This document shows positions 33,369 to 44,420 of a stretch of 64,000 bases of DNA, piece by piece; the first letter of the stretch is position 1, and every line of letters begins with the position of its first letter. A program made the position numbers and the translations under genes. The notes under the pieces were generated by a model that worked only from the letters and a program-made list of their open reading frames with translations, did no database searches and had not been told where the DNA came from. The stretch comes from Diplonema japonicum. Lineage: Eukaryota > Euglenozoa > Diplonemea > Diplonemida > Diplonemidae. The stretch spans positions 124,001 through 188,000 of the forward strand of contig OZ025697.1 of assembly GCA_964019335.1 (NCBI GenBank), in the 5' to 3' direction.

Positions 33369-33424
33369 GCTAACTAGACCCCTAAGTTTGGGAAAATGCT
33401 AAATAACCTACGGGTCTAGTTAGC
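33369..33424. repeat. Short foldback element with 13-bp perfect inverted repeats
   Basis: gctaactagaccc at 33369-33381 pairs with gggtctagttagc at 33412-33424, and flanking bases extend the match imperfectly to about 22 bp. The loop is 30 bases. It lies between the 5' end of the LINE and the stop of the kinase gene. Could be a 3'-end processing hairpin or a tiny inverted-repeat element. Confidence 0.75.
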
Positions 33425-33456
33425 ACCAAGTAAACCCCCCCCTTCCCCGTTGTCTT

Positions 33457-35503
33457 TCACTGTTCATCGCCTTCAGCCTCCGCACTTGCAAGTTGTTCGA
33501 TTTGCTTTCTTGTTTCCTTGTCCTGCTCCTCGGTAATCGCCTGTTTCGACGGCGACGCGTACCTCCAGGGCAACGGTGCCATGTCCTTCGCAGGGTTTTT
33601 ACTTTTCGAGGTTTTCTTCTTCCCGGGAACTCGATACCGGATCACCATACTGCGGAAGTTTTTTTTTCTTTTTTTTTCACCCCCTCCCTACTACATACTC
33701 CTGCTTACCCCGATCTGCTGGAGCCTTGGGAGGCATAGGTGTATGACTCATCAAATCCTGTATATCAGCAGCGGTATCACTTTGTGGGGGTGTCTCTGCA
33801 GGGGTTAGAGACGGTTCTGGTAATTCAGGAGGAGGTGTAGGTGGTTCGTCAGGAGGCAACGCTGGCGGTTCCCCAGGTGGGGGCGGCGGCTGTACTTGTT
33901 CTCGCAAAGCCCGTTCTTTCCTCCTGTGAAACTGCGGCTGCCCTACCGGTTCCGACGGCGACCAATCCTTCATGATCCAAGGGTGTGTCTGCAGCTGATG
34001 TGCTTTCGGCCGTTTTTCAGGTTCCCGTTGCAAACACGCAGCTAACACCGCAAGACACTCATGAGATACCCTGTAAATTATTTTTAAAAACGAGAAAAAT
34101 ATAAAAACATACGAGCCTTCCTTCAACCCAAAAGGTGGTGCCCCTGTGCCGCTTGCTATGGCGTGCATGGCTTTCAACTGCCCGAGATCGTTGTAGGGCG
34201 GCTTCCCGGTCAGCATTTCTAGAATGGTACAACCAAGAGACCATATGTCTGCGGGTGGCCCATGCCCCGATTCGCGGATGACCTCAGGAGCCATCCAAAA
34301 CGGCGTGCCTCGGACCGTCCTGAACGGCGCGTCCCCTTCGCGTATTGAGTTGCTGTGCTCTGTTGCAACCATGCTTTTTGCGGACCCGAAGTCAACCAGC
34401 TTGATCTGAGAAAGAGGGTTCAGGGAGAGGAGGGAAACACATACATGCCCGTCTGGCGTAATTAGGATATTTGCACCTTTGATATCCCTGTGCACGATGC
34501 CCATGCCGTAAGAGTGGAGGTACGCCACCCCGTCTGGGAAGGTTGGTAGTTTTTCTTTTTTCTTTTTGTTAAATACCTAGAATCTCCCTTGTATAATTGC
34601 AAGCCACGGGCTCTCGTAAAGTCTTGTACATTTTTATCGTCGACTGTGGAGGGGTTTTCCTTTTTTTTTTTCTCTTCCCCGTTCTCGACATACAGCCAAC
34701 GTTCCACCCGGAACGTATTCCATGAGAATATAAGCAGCCTGCTTGACCCGTTCCAAGCCCAGATACTTGACTATGTTGCGGTGTTCCACCGTCTTCAAAA
34801 CCTCGATTTCCTTCTTGAGATCCTTCAGGATCTGTGGCGACGTGATAAGAACCTCCTTTACAGCGAGGGATCGCCCTTTTTTTTTTCTTTCCTCCCCCCC
34901 CCCCCCCCCCCCCTTTTGTAAAATAGATTCCATACCTGTAACATTGTCAAGACCTCTGTACACCTTTCCGAAGGACCCGGTGCCAATGAGAGCACCTTTT
35001 GTCCAGTCGATTTTACCCGGTTTTGGTTTGGGTTTATCGGAGATGGGGAGAAGGACCTTAGGGGGCGTTGGCTTCTTAGTCCCGAGGATGACAGGAGGGT
35101 CCACGTCTATCTTCAGCACGGTGCTCGACCTTGGGCTGCGTATTGGGGAGCTGGGCTTATCTTCGAGAGGGGGCTCTATGGAGCTTTCAGAGTCGCAGCG
35201 CGTTACCTCGTCATCGCTTGGTACAGGTTCAGATTCGGGTTCAGGATTCTTCACTTGCGTGATTAAGGGGAGGCTTAAGTTCGGTGGTGACAGCACCGGT
35301 TGATCGTCCTGTTCGTTGCTCGTCACGGTGAGCAGCAGCATCCCGTCGCTTCCCTTGTGGCATGTTACCAATGGGGTTGACTGCAGCTTCTCAACTTCGT
35401 TAGAGGAGTCCGTCGCCCACCCGTCCTCAGTCGGCGCCCTCGCCCACAGCGCACTCTGAGACAGCTCCTTCTTCACATTGCGTCTTGAAAACCCAGATCC
35501 CAT
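33457..35503 (-). CDS. STE11/MAPKKK-like protein kinase with N-myristoylation signal
   Basis: 587 residues from seven exons: 34936..35503, 34694..34875, 34577..34643, 34445..34533, 34113..34405, 33699..34070 and 33457..33649. The N-terminus MGSGFS fits the myristoylation consensus. Residues ~10-165 are low-complexity. The kinase domain shows GTGSFGKVYRG, LAVKEV (ATP-site Lys), HRDIKGANIL (catalytic loop), LVDFGSAKS (DFG) and RGTPFWMAPEV then ADIWSLGCTILEMLTGKPP. The DIKGAN and GTPFWMAPEV forms are those of MEKK/ANP-type MAPKKKs. A Pro-rich region (PPPPPGEPPALPPDEPPTPP) and a basic tail follow. The 193-bp last exon, which alone looks like a separate 63-codon ORF, joins in phase through 33650..33698. 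The start codon sits inside a perfect 14-bp palindrome (35496-35509). One intron holds a long G run in sense. Confidence 0.88.
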
Positions 35504-35628
35504 GGGATCATGTCACGCCTTTGATGGGTTATTTGCGGGGGGGGGGAACAAGACTTAAAAAAAGAATTGTGAATTGTTTTTTTTTTTCTTTTCTATCGTT
35601 TTTTTTTTTTTTTTTTTTTTTTTTTGTT

Positions 35629-38402
35629 TCACAATTTTTCGTCTATCTCGGACTGGACCGACGCCATCCTTCGTTTGAGAAGGGTTTCCCCGCCCACCTT
35701 GCTGCTCAGCCAGTTGGTGTACCCGTCTTCTGGAAGGGGGACGTTGCCGTCGTGGAGCCGCACTGCACGACCGAGCTTCTCCACCTTTGCGACCCTGCCC
35801 ATGCCCGGGCGGGACTCGATGACGATAGGCGCCTGTGATGTATAATTAGGTTCTTCCCCCACCCCTTTCCTTTCCATACAAGGTCGTCGTACTCCCGTTC
35901 GTTCATCCCCCATATGGTTTTCCTTGTTTTTTTCGTGAGGACGTCCGCAGTCTTGTTCATCTTGCTTTGTAAGGTTGTGAACATATCGCAAAGCTCGGTT
36001 GTGGCGTCAATGAGGCCTTGAGCGATGTCGCCAGTCTCGTCGATACTCTTCTGTCTCAGCGCAATGTGCTCCGCTACCTCGCTTGACTTCTCCACGAACG
36101 GAAGCTGCTGGATTGGCAAGGACAACACCTGTTTCAAAATCTCGTTGAGCTCCGACAGCTCGACGAGTTTGGGCACGACCTCGCTGTACGTTTGCTTCGC
36201 GCCTTGAAGCGAAACGTCTAGCTCGCCCGCGCGCTCGAGATCCATCTCTAGCTCTTTTATCTTCGGGATGACCTGGTGCTTTACATATTCGGTTTTCTTG
36301 TCGGTTTGGTAGGTCCACCTTTCGCTGACCTTCTTCCAGGTAGAGTTCGCAGTTTCTTCGTACTCGCAGCGGGCGAAGACCTTGTTCACCTCTGACATAG
36401 GGATCACGCCCTTTACTGCGATGTAGCACTCTTTTCTGTTCAGGTCGATCCCTGTGATGTCGTAGTCGCCTTCCTCACGACATCCGAGTTCTTTGAGCCT
36501 GTCGATGGCTTCGTATTGATTCTCCTCGCTGACAGAAAGCTTCTCTTCTTCTGGTTTGGAGTTTTTGTTGCGCAGTTTTCTATTCGGTGTCCTCCTTCGA
36601 ATGTTCTTGAGGTCGCGATACTTCGAACTGGCGTAGGCAACGACGGAAGCCCAGAGGACCTTAGGATGCCATTTTGAGAATGAACCATTTGGAGGCGACG
36701 CGCCTTGTACGACCTCAAAGGTACCAGTTACAATGGCGATGAACAGGTTGAGCATGACAAGCCACGCGAGGGCAAGGAAGCTTACAAAGAAGATCGGCGT
36801 CCAGACGGGAAACATTATGTCCATTGAGTTGTAGTTGTCGATCTGCCCCCTGGCGATCATGAAAAGGAGAAACGCCACGGTCGACGTGAACGATCGGAAG
36901 TCTTTCAGCGTGCTGCCAAACAAGATGTGCCCTGCTATCGCGTACGGCACGAAGATCAGAAAGAACGTCATCACCCACCCAAGGAGCAGGCTGGTGGAGT
37001 TCGTGATCGTTTCCGAAAGAACGCCGAACTTATCGCTGTACCTGAGGAACCCTATGATCCGCACCCACGCTACAAGATTCCCGACCGCGATCCTGGTGTA
37101 AGACAGTTCGTACAGTTCCGCGTATTTTGCAAGCGTTTCAAAGAGAAGACGTTTATCCCCCTCGGCACCACCCCCGAAATCCCCGGAATTTGCCGTGTAA
37201 TAATTGCTCTTTCCAAGCTGTATACCATGCACCCACATGCGGACTCGACTTACATAACACATGATGAACAGAATAATCTGGAGAACTTGTACAAGATTCC
37301 ACGCTCCGAGGACGTTCGCCATGCCCTCTTTGTTGCTAGTGTACTTGGTGAGGTATAGAAAAGTATCGACAATCTCGTACAATGTGTACAGCATGATAAG
37401 GACGTCAAGGATGGCCACGAGGTAGAACTTCGGTTCCCAGAAGTTATGGATGACGCATGGAAAGTTGCGAACAGATGGGAGGACGATTCCTGTTGTGGAC
37501 AGCTCCATCATGAAAGAGGTCAAGAGGAACGAACGCTGAGCATCGTTGAACGACAAGATCTCTACAAACACAACACGTGAAGCATCGTCGACCCATTTCA
37601 ACGTTTGTAGCGCGCCGATCTGATCCTTCGCCTCCGTGCTTGTTAAGTTCAAGTCAAGATACATGGTGTAGGCGTACCCTGGTTCGTTGTACATAGCCAG
37701 CCTACCCTGTATTGAGATACCGTCTACATTTCTTCGCATCCCTGGAGATAAATTATTGTTCGCTTCCCATGGTGGCCGCCGTCCTTGTGATAGAACAGCT
37801 TCCACAATTGGGTTGCTTGGTGATGGGGAGTACGGTAGGTTGCTCAGCCAGCTGCTTTCATACGCCGGGAGGCTTTGCTTCCTCATGAATTTTTGTACGT
37901 GTAGTGGGAGGAGTTTCTGTTCAACAGGAATCCCTGAATCGTGTACAACTCGAAATTGTCGTAGCACCATGAACCCGAGCGGTCTGTTTGGATTCGAAAG
38001 AGCTTTTTGATCCCATATGTTGGTGGCGTTGTTTTGCATCCACGACCAGAAATCGCTCAAAGTGTGTATGTTCAGAAAAATATCGTCAGCAAGGTCCGTG
38101 CGTGATCCTGAGTTTCTGTAGTAATGCCCTGCATCATTCAGATTAACCGCCACCAATGCTAAATTCAGGTTCAGAAGCACGACAAACACTAGGAACAGAG
38201 GAAGCCTGCTGTACGTTTGCAGTTTTTTGATGTCCTTCCGGAGGAACTTCACGATGGTTTCAACAGGTTGCCGCTTCTCCTTCTTCTCGACCATCTCCCT
38301 CCGTGCTGCGTCATGAATGCTCGGCTTCTTCTTCTTTTCCCCTCCGTTCTCCGATCCGAGCTTCAACTTCGCGCTGTTTACTATTTTCTTCCATCCGTTC
38401 AT
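35629..38402 (-). CDS. Polycystin-type (PKD2-like) cation channel
   Basis: 908 residues from exons 35880..38402 and 35629..35832. TRPP architecture: cytoplasmic basic N-terminus, S1 at ~67-86, a ~240-residue extracellular polycystin domain containing the hallmark SFNDAQRSFLLTSFMMEL, S2 from ~325, S5 from ~474, a pore helix with FLLFMIARGQIDNYNS near 520, and S6 at ~535-560 (LAWLVMLNLFIAIVTGTFEVV). The C-terminal ~340 residues are charged and helical, probably coiled coil. Such channels carry Ca2+/Na+ and in protists are often flagellar. The selectivity filter differs from animal PKD2, so ion preference is open. The intron 35833..35879 (GTATGG..ACAG) links to a conserved-looking tail (IVIESRPGMGRVAKVEKLGR). 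Confidence 0.9.
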
Positions 38403-38502
38403 GGTTTTCTTTTTTTTGTTTATTCTTCTTTATGTGAAAACACCCATCACCGTTCCTTTTTTTTTTTTGAGGGGTGGGTAAAAAAAAAAAAAAAGAGTGG
38501 AT

Positions 38503-39025
38503 TTAATAATCTACTTCAGGTCTGCTTATACCCCGTGCTTTACCCCATTTCCGAGAGTATTCCTCATTCGCTGTGTTTTTTTTTTTTTTTTCTTCCCACC
38601 CCCTTCAATTTATGATTACCTTGGCAATACAAATCGTGAACAAGCACGGCCTCTGCCTCGATTTCATCCTTCGGTTGGCAGGCCATAAATCTTTCGCAGG
38701 TGCACACAGCCAGGTTCGTGAAGGGACAGGCAGTGTGAAAGGACTTAATAACGGGCATTTGTGGTACCCCCCCCCCCCCCCCCCCCTCTTCCCTCCCTCC
38801 TTTTTACTCTTCTTAAGTGTGAGCTACTTCGTCTAGCATCCCACGGGCATAAGACCATTTAAATTCTGCCTCATACGTAGCAGGGACCCTGTCGGTGCAA
38901 CCATTAATATCAGGGAAGCTCGACGGGTGACTGTCAGAAGCAGGGAGGGTTTTATCATCCACAATTCTGAAGTTGGGAGGCGGGTCACATGTCACGATCG
39001 GCTTCGCTTTGCCGTCCTTTTGCAT
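38503..39025 (-). CDS. Small Cys-rich protein of unknown function
   Basis: 129 residues from exons 38828..39025, 38620..38743 and 38503..38570. The model is in frame throughout and ends with a TAA. Its two introns are atypical: one starts GTAGCT and holds a ~19-base G run in sense, the other starts GTAATC. The central part has closely spaced cysteines (ACPFTNLAVCTCERFMAC) followed by KDEIEAEAVLVHDLYCQ and a basic, aromatic tail (SRKWGKARGISRPEVDY). There is no signal peptide or membrane helix. The Cys spacing does not fit a CHCH twin-CX9C protein. I do not recognise the family. The first intron donor is the weakest call in the gene, so residues around 66 could be wrong. Confidence 0.6.
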
Positions 39026-39153
39026 CTATCTATCCCTTTTCTTCTTTTTCTTTTTCCCTCCCTCTTTCTTTTTATGCTTTCTCTCTTTTTAGTTTAGTCT
39101 ATGACCATTTTGAAAAGATATAAAAAAAAAAAAATAAAAAAAATCTAATTTTC

Positions 39154-41289
39154 TCAAACCCCGATTCCCCAGGTGTTTTTCAGAGCTTGCTTGTTGTCCG
39201 AGTACTGGATCGTGATTTCCGTCCCTGCCTTGACCTCCTCTGTGAGGAAGAGGATGGTGAGGTGCAGTTCGGTTTTACCAGAGCAGGTTTCCATCAGAGT
39301 GGCGTTGGGAGAGTCAGCGTGGTTAACCATAGACATGACAGGGAAGAGGCTGAGCGTGTTTTTCGACCCGAACGAGTTTTTGCGGATGATGTCGTCAATG
39401 TCAGTCTCGCACGCACGGTCACTCTTCGACTCTACAATAAATGGGGACGCAGCATGCACATTCCTAAAAAGCCGGGGGAAGGGCACCACAGGCATGTCTA
39501 GCGATCCTGGTGTGAGATTATTCAACATCCTTGAGCAGTACCCGTCACGTGTGTTAAGAAACATCAAATGATTCCTCGCCTTCTCTTTTTCCGGTGCGTT
39601 CCGGGAGTTCTCCCCCGTCCCCTGCGCCACAACCAACGGCCAGTCTACTAGTATGGCTGTTCCCGCTTTTATTATCCTGTTGCAAAACACACCTCTGCCT
39701 TTCCCCTCAACCCTTTTGATGTATAGAGAAGGGTGGACCCACTGCATAAAAGAAAACTCCGGCAAGGCGTCCGGCGGAAGGGATATGTCCATCCGTTCTT
39801 CCGTCTCATGTGTTGTTAATGCAGATTTCTCAGGGCCGTGTAAACACCAGTTTCTAGCATGTTGGGACGAAACGTTAATTGTTGTCCGGTACACTGAGTC
39901 CGTTATGAAGGAGGCGGCTTTCTCGCTTGCGTCGAATTCTCGTACTTGGATGCTGCACCCGGCGATGCGGTACCAGCATTTTTGGACCGTCGCGGGTTTT
40001 ATGCCGAGCCGCATGGCGGCCGAGCAGGAACAGATCGCCCACTCGTACAGCCCGAGCTTTTCGTAACACAGCGAAAGGTTCGATAGTATGTTCCCTGCCT
40101 CGACGGCCTCCTCGCAGTTCAACCCCTTCGTATACTCCACCACAGCATTCGGATAGTCCTGCTTCGAGTAGAAAGCGTTGCCATGTTCTTTATACTGCGC
40201 TGATGGTTCCGACGCCGGTGTGAGCAGGTCTTCAGGAAGTTGTTGGATTACGTCGGCCAACTGATTTGTAAGTTCAGTAAGCGCAGCTTCGTATCGCAGT
40301 CTCGACTTGGCATGGTCGGGACGGATGAATAAGCAAGCAGCTGCATCAGGCAGTGCTTGCGCGTAGTTTCCAGTTTTAATATACGCTTGAGCACGGTTGG
40401 AGAGCAGCGCGATGATCACATCGACGTCCGTGTTGGTTCTGAGGACGGTTTCGTATATGTTCACGGCGGTGCGGTAGTTCTTTGATGCGACTTGTTCGTT
40501 GCCTTTGAGCTTGGCGTCTGTGAGACCTTCTCCGCAGAACCCATCGTTGAATATGATGTCAGAAGGGCTGTCTACTCGGATGCCCACCACTCCGGAGTTG
40601 AAGATTTTCAGGTACGGTTCGATGATGGTGATGGACCTGCCCTTTGGGAAAACGGTGTCCACGGTTTTGTACGAATTGTCTCCCAGCTGGTTGTACAGCC
40701 CGAGCTCTACGACCTCGCCATTGTCGTCTTGCAACATTGTGTTCACACCTATCAAACACCCTGCATTGGAAGCAAGGGTGCCGGTGAGTTTTTTCCCTTT
40801 GTTGATCTTGTACAGCATCAGGTCCGAGATGTTGATCTGTGTGTACGTTTTGAAAGCTTCCAAGTCCCTTTTCTGCGGTTTTTTAACTTTCGCGTTGGTT
40901 GCTGTCGCCACGCCTTTTTGCTGCGCCTGCTGGTCTCGAAGATCTTGTATCCTGCGTTGGAAGACGGGGAGGGTGTGGCGCTTGGCAAAGTTCGCGTAAA
41001 GTCGCTCCATCTCAAACAGCGCAGAGCCGGTGAATCTCTCCCTCACATCCGGGTTCGCTATTGTGAAGCATTTCTGAAAGACGTGGTACCCCACACTTTC
41101 GTCCCCCTGCCGACCCTGTGACATCATGTTCTTCCATGTTGTCCCTGCCGCCGCCGCCATCGCGTCTAAATACCCGATCTGCCCTGTCTCGTCGAGGGTC
41201 TTGAACTGATTAAGGTTAGTATTTCCCACGTACGTCAGCGCATCGTAAAAAGGATGCTGCGTCACATCCACTGGATAATCACCACTCAT
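39154..41289 (-). CDS. TPR-SET domain protein (SMYD-like lysine methyltransferase)
   Basis: 711 residues, intronless. Residues ~240-345 and ~370-460 contain TPR-like helix pairs (KGNEQVASKNYRTAVNIYE, SNRAQAYIKTGNYAQALPDA, KEHGNAFYSKQDYPNAVVEY, NLSLCYEKLGLYEWAICSCS). A SET domain starts near 515 with VEGKGRGVFCNRIIKAGTAI. It has the cofactor/knot motif as SMVNHADSPNAT (family form N-H-x-x-x-P-N) and GTEITIQYSD near the end. There is no MYND finger between the SET halves, and the protein stops at TWGIGV where SMYD proteins carry post-SET cysteines, so the zinc-binding post-SET is absent. The N-terminal ~235 residues have no recognised domain. Expected to methylate lysine on a protein, probably non-histone; substrate unknown. 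Confidence 0.87.
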   Translation of the reverse strand: MSGDYPVDVTQHPFYDALTYVGNTNLNQFKTLDETGQIGYLDAMAAAAGTTWKNMMSQGRQGDESVGYHVFQKCFTIANPDVRERFTGSALFEMERLYANFAKRHTLPVFQRRIQDLRDQQAQQKGVATATNAKVKKPQKRDLEAFKTYTQINISDLMLYKINKGKKLTGTLASNAGCLIGVNTMLQDDNGEVVELGLYNQLGDNSYKTVDTVFPKGRSITIIEPYLKIFNSGVVGIRVDSPSDIIFNDGFCGEGLTDAKLKGNEQVASKNYRTAVNIYETVLRTNTDVDVIIALLSNRAQAYIKTGNYAQALPDAAACLFIRPDHAKSRLRYEAALTELTNQLADVIQQLPEDLLTPASEPSAQYKEHGNAFYSKQDYPNAVVEYTKGLNCEEAVEAGNILSNLSLCYEKLGLYEWAICSCSAAMRLGIKPATVQKCWYRIAGCSIQVREFDASEKAASFITDSVYRTTINVSSQHARNWCLHGPEKSALTTHETEERMDISLPPDALPEFSFMQWVHPSLYIKRVEGKGRGVFCNRIIKAGTAILVDWPLVVAQGTGENSRNAPEKEKARNHLMFLNTRDGYCSRMLNNLTPGSLDMPVVPFPRLFRNVHAASPFIVESKSDRACETDIDDIIRKNSFGSKNTLSLFPVMSMVNHADSPNATLMETCSGKTELHLTILFLTEEVKAGTEITIQYSDNKQALKNTWGIGV

Positions 41290-41584
41290 TGAGGCTTTCC
41301 CCCCTCTTTTCTTTTCGTTGATGTGGGGTTGATAGACAAAAAAAAGAAGAAAATAAAAACATTATCATAATTCTAAGTGGATACAGGGGGGGGGGGGGGG
41401 GGGGGGGGGGAGGTTGAGAGAACAAAAAAATGCGAGTGGAGAGTACAACGCCAATGGCACGGTGTATCTGTTTAAATGTATAATTAGAAGAGGGGGCAGA
41501 GGGAGATGTCTATTACAAACAGGTGGAGGTGATCGAGGATTCTGATGCTATTTTATTTTTGCTTTTTTCATGCTTCTTCGACGT
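41290..41584. other. Spacer with ~24-base G run
   Basis: Between the articulin-like and TPR-SET genes. The G run at about 41387-41411 is one of the longest in the window (C run in transcribed sense). Otherwise A-rich; no feature recognised. Confidence 0.6.
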
Positions 41585-44420
41585 GCTACTTTTGGAAGGC
41601 CTCAAGCGTTCTGTGTTTAACTTAACTTACTCAAAGACAACATACCTTGATAGTGTGGTGGCGGTGTTCGAGAGAAGGGGGTGCGGCTGGACAGCTTGGT
41701 GTTGAAGCTCAATGGCACGTCGTTCGATCTGACGGAGGAGGAGGGGGAGGTTGGGCTCCCGGTGGGGTTGCGGGGAGATTGGTGAGGACCATCTGTTCCG
41801 CTGTGGAGAAACAGTGCGGTTCTGCGGGGACAACGACCCACGCACTGCACGGTGTCGTGCGCTGACCACGGCATGCGCTGCATTCACGCCTGTCAGCTCT
41901 GTCAGCCTGCTCTTTGCTTCCTCTCGCACTGCTATCTCTCTCGGGGAAGGTAGCAGTCCCACCACCGGTGGCCCTACCCCATGCTTCCTCCTCGGTGATA
42001 TGTTGCGTAGTGTCTCTTCCGGCCTCCCCCCGTAGACCAGCGGCCTCGGCGTCGGTACCACTGGCTGCACCACCGGTACATGTCTCTCCACTACCACTGG
42101 AACCTCCACAGACCTCACCCTGGTCCTGTCCATCTGCAGCTCTCTGTTCAACTCGCTCACTCGGACCTCCGACGCCACCAACAGCTTCTGCAGCCTCTCA
42201 ACTTCATCGTACGAGGAACAGCACGCCCCCGCTGTCTGCACGGATGTCTGTCGTGTGGCGTGTTTATGATGTTAATGTCAAGTATACCTCTTCGCTGTCG
42301 TTCACCTGCATCGCCCGCTTCGCTGCAGGTGTGAACAACGAGCTGCTCGTGGACATCAGCAGCACCTCAGCAGGCTCGTTAGGCTGGTTTTCGAACAACG
42401 GTCGGGATGGTGTTTCCAGCAGCTGCTCTGACGGCATCGAGCTGACATGCGAGGAGAAGGGCTGCGAGGGGAACACTTGCGAGGACGCCTCCACTGGCAC
42501 GAGGCTCGGTCGCGATGGCACCGCAAGCAGCTGCTGAGACGGAAGCTGGCTGAGAGAGTAATGCGAAGTGCCATGCATAGAGGGGTCCCGCACAGGCGAT
42601 TGCACCATCGCTGAGCTCTCCTGTAGCTGGACAGACACTGGTTGCACCACAGAAGCCTCCCGCGAGGGCTGTGCCACGGACTGCACAAGCGAAGCTTCCT
42701 TCGTGACCAACTGTGTTTGCGACGGGGGCTGGGATTGCACAACAGAGGTTTCTCTGGAAGATTGCATTAACGAAGCTTCTTGTGTTACCAGCTGAGTTTG
42801 CGACGGTTGGGGCAACGCCAAAGAGACTTGTCTGGACGGCTGCTGCACTGCGGACTGCATCATAGAAGTGTTCCTCGAGACTGCCCCTTGAGACAAAGCA
42901 AGGGAGTCCTCCTGAACAGGGAGAGTGGAATGGGTGGAGACACGCTCACCTTGTGGGTCGTACGGGGAGAGCTGCGACATGCGGAGCTTGCCAGGAGAGT
43001 CAAGGTCTTGGGGGGGCGTGCAGGGAGGTGTGCATCCACTAGTCGATCTGCGCGAGTGCATGGGCTGGACAGGGCCTTCTTCGTGCGTGGATGTGTATTC
43101 AGTTGAGGTGACAGCCATGGTCGGAGTGGGAACCTCGATGATCTTCTCCACAATCCTCTCCACAGGTACCTCTTTGATTACTTCTACAATGCGCTCCACC
43201 TCCACGGGCACCTGTACTATCTTCTCCACCACCCTTTCGACCTCCACCGGGACTTCCCTGTCAATGAACACCTCTACAATTTTCTCGACTGGTACTTCTC
43301 GCTCCACCACCCTCTCTGTGATCCTTTCCACGGGGACCTCCACCTCTCTCTCCACGATCTTCTCCACAGGAACTTCCACCACTCGTTCTATTTCCACGGG
43401 GACTTCTACCACCTTCTCCACGATCCGATCCACGGGGACCTCCACCGTTCGTTCAACCTCGACTTCTACAATCCTTTCCACAGGGACCTCTACTATCTTT
43501 TCAACTATCCTCTCCACAGGTACTTCTACTATCCTCTCCACAGGGACTTCTACTATCCTTTCTACAGGGACTTCAACTATTTTCTCCACAATCTTTTCCA
43601 CAGGGACTTGGACCTCGACCCTCCTCTCCACCTCTACTTCAACGACCCTTTCCACGGGCACCTCCACAGGCACCTCAACTAGCTTCTCGACAGGTATTTC
43701 TACTATCTTCTCTTGGTAGATTATTTCTGGCTGCACGGGCTGCGACGGTATCGGTTGCGAAGGCGCGACCTGCGATTGCACTGGCTGCGACTGCTGTACA
43801 AACGAAGGTGTGACCTGCGACTGCTGTGAGGGCATCGGCTGGGAAGGCACAACCTGCGACTGCTGTACAAACTGCTGCGACGGCATTGGCTGGGAAGGTA
43901 CAACCTGCGACTGCTGTGACGGCATCGGCTGGGAAGGTACAACCTGCGACTGCTGTACAAACTGCTGCGACGGCATTGGCTGGGAAGGCGTGGCCGAAGG
44001 AACCGGCTGCTGTTCTTTCATAACCTTCAACACGTGCAAATCCTCGTTAAGGGCATGCCTCATGGTGGGCTCAAGGGTGGGGTCGGTCAATACCATCTTG
44101 ACAGCAGACGACAAACTATCGATGCGCTGCTTGGGCTCGTACATTGGCTGCAGCATTGTGTTCGCGGGGTGCACCAAAGGGCTGGGTCGAGGAGGGGCAG
44201 GGTATATCTGATTAGAAGGCTGTGGGGGCATCTCCTGCTGGTAGGAATTAATATGTCGTGGCACTGGGGAGTGCTGCATTGGGGATTGCTGTTGGTGTAC
44301 ATCCCCCTGTGTCAGCTGCTGATGAAGCATGTTGAGAGGCACTTCCCTTCTACTTTGCACTCTTTTCATTCTCGGCGGTGACAGGTCCACGCGGGGGCCT
44401 GAAGTGTAGGGCTGAGGCAT
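41585..44420 (-). CDS. Articulin/alveolin-like cortical cytoskeleton protein (VPV repeats)
   Basis: 915 residues from exons 42288..44420, 41646..42235 and 41585..41609. Residues ~230-437 are uninterrupted Val/Pro/Glu/Lys repeats of the EKIVEVPVERIVEVPVE type. These are the signature of the IF-like cortical proteins (alveolins/IMC proteins, articulins, epiplasmins) that form membrane skeletons under the plasma membrane. The repeats are preceded by a Gln/Pro/Ser-rich head with PSQPMPSQQSQVVPSQ units and followed by a Ser/Gln-rich region (QEASLMQSSRETSVVQSQP) and a short coiled coil (VERLQKLLVASEVRVSELNREL). No signal peptide or membrane helix. By analogy with euglenoid articulins, a structural role in the pellicle or a flagellar/feeding-apparatus skeleton is inferred. 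The last exon has only 25 bp, ending RTLEAFQK and a stop. Confidence 0.87.
43110..43730 (-). repeat. VPV / EKIVEVP repeat-coding region
   Basis: Tandem degenerate units of 18-36 bp encoding (E/R)(K/R)IVE(V/K)(P/E)VE. The DNA strand asymmetry is strong because of the gag/gtg codons. Copies near 43490-43580 are the most alike. This is the diagnostic part of the gene above. Confidence 0.9.

Noticed and set aside
33457-33648. Separate 63-residue gene
   Set aside because: Donor 33698 and acceptor 33650 join it in phase to the kinase; the total becomes a multiple of three.
38813-39025. Stand-alone 70-residue ORF ending EVAHT
   Set aside because: The stop lies just inside an intron; splicing gives a longer frame with two more exons.
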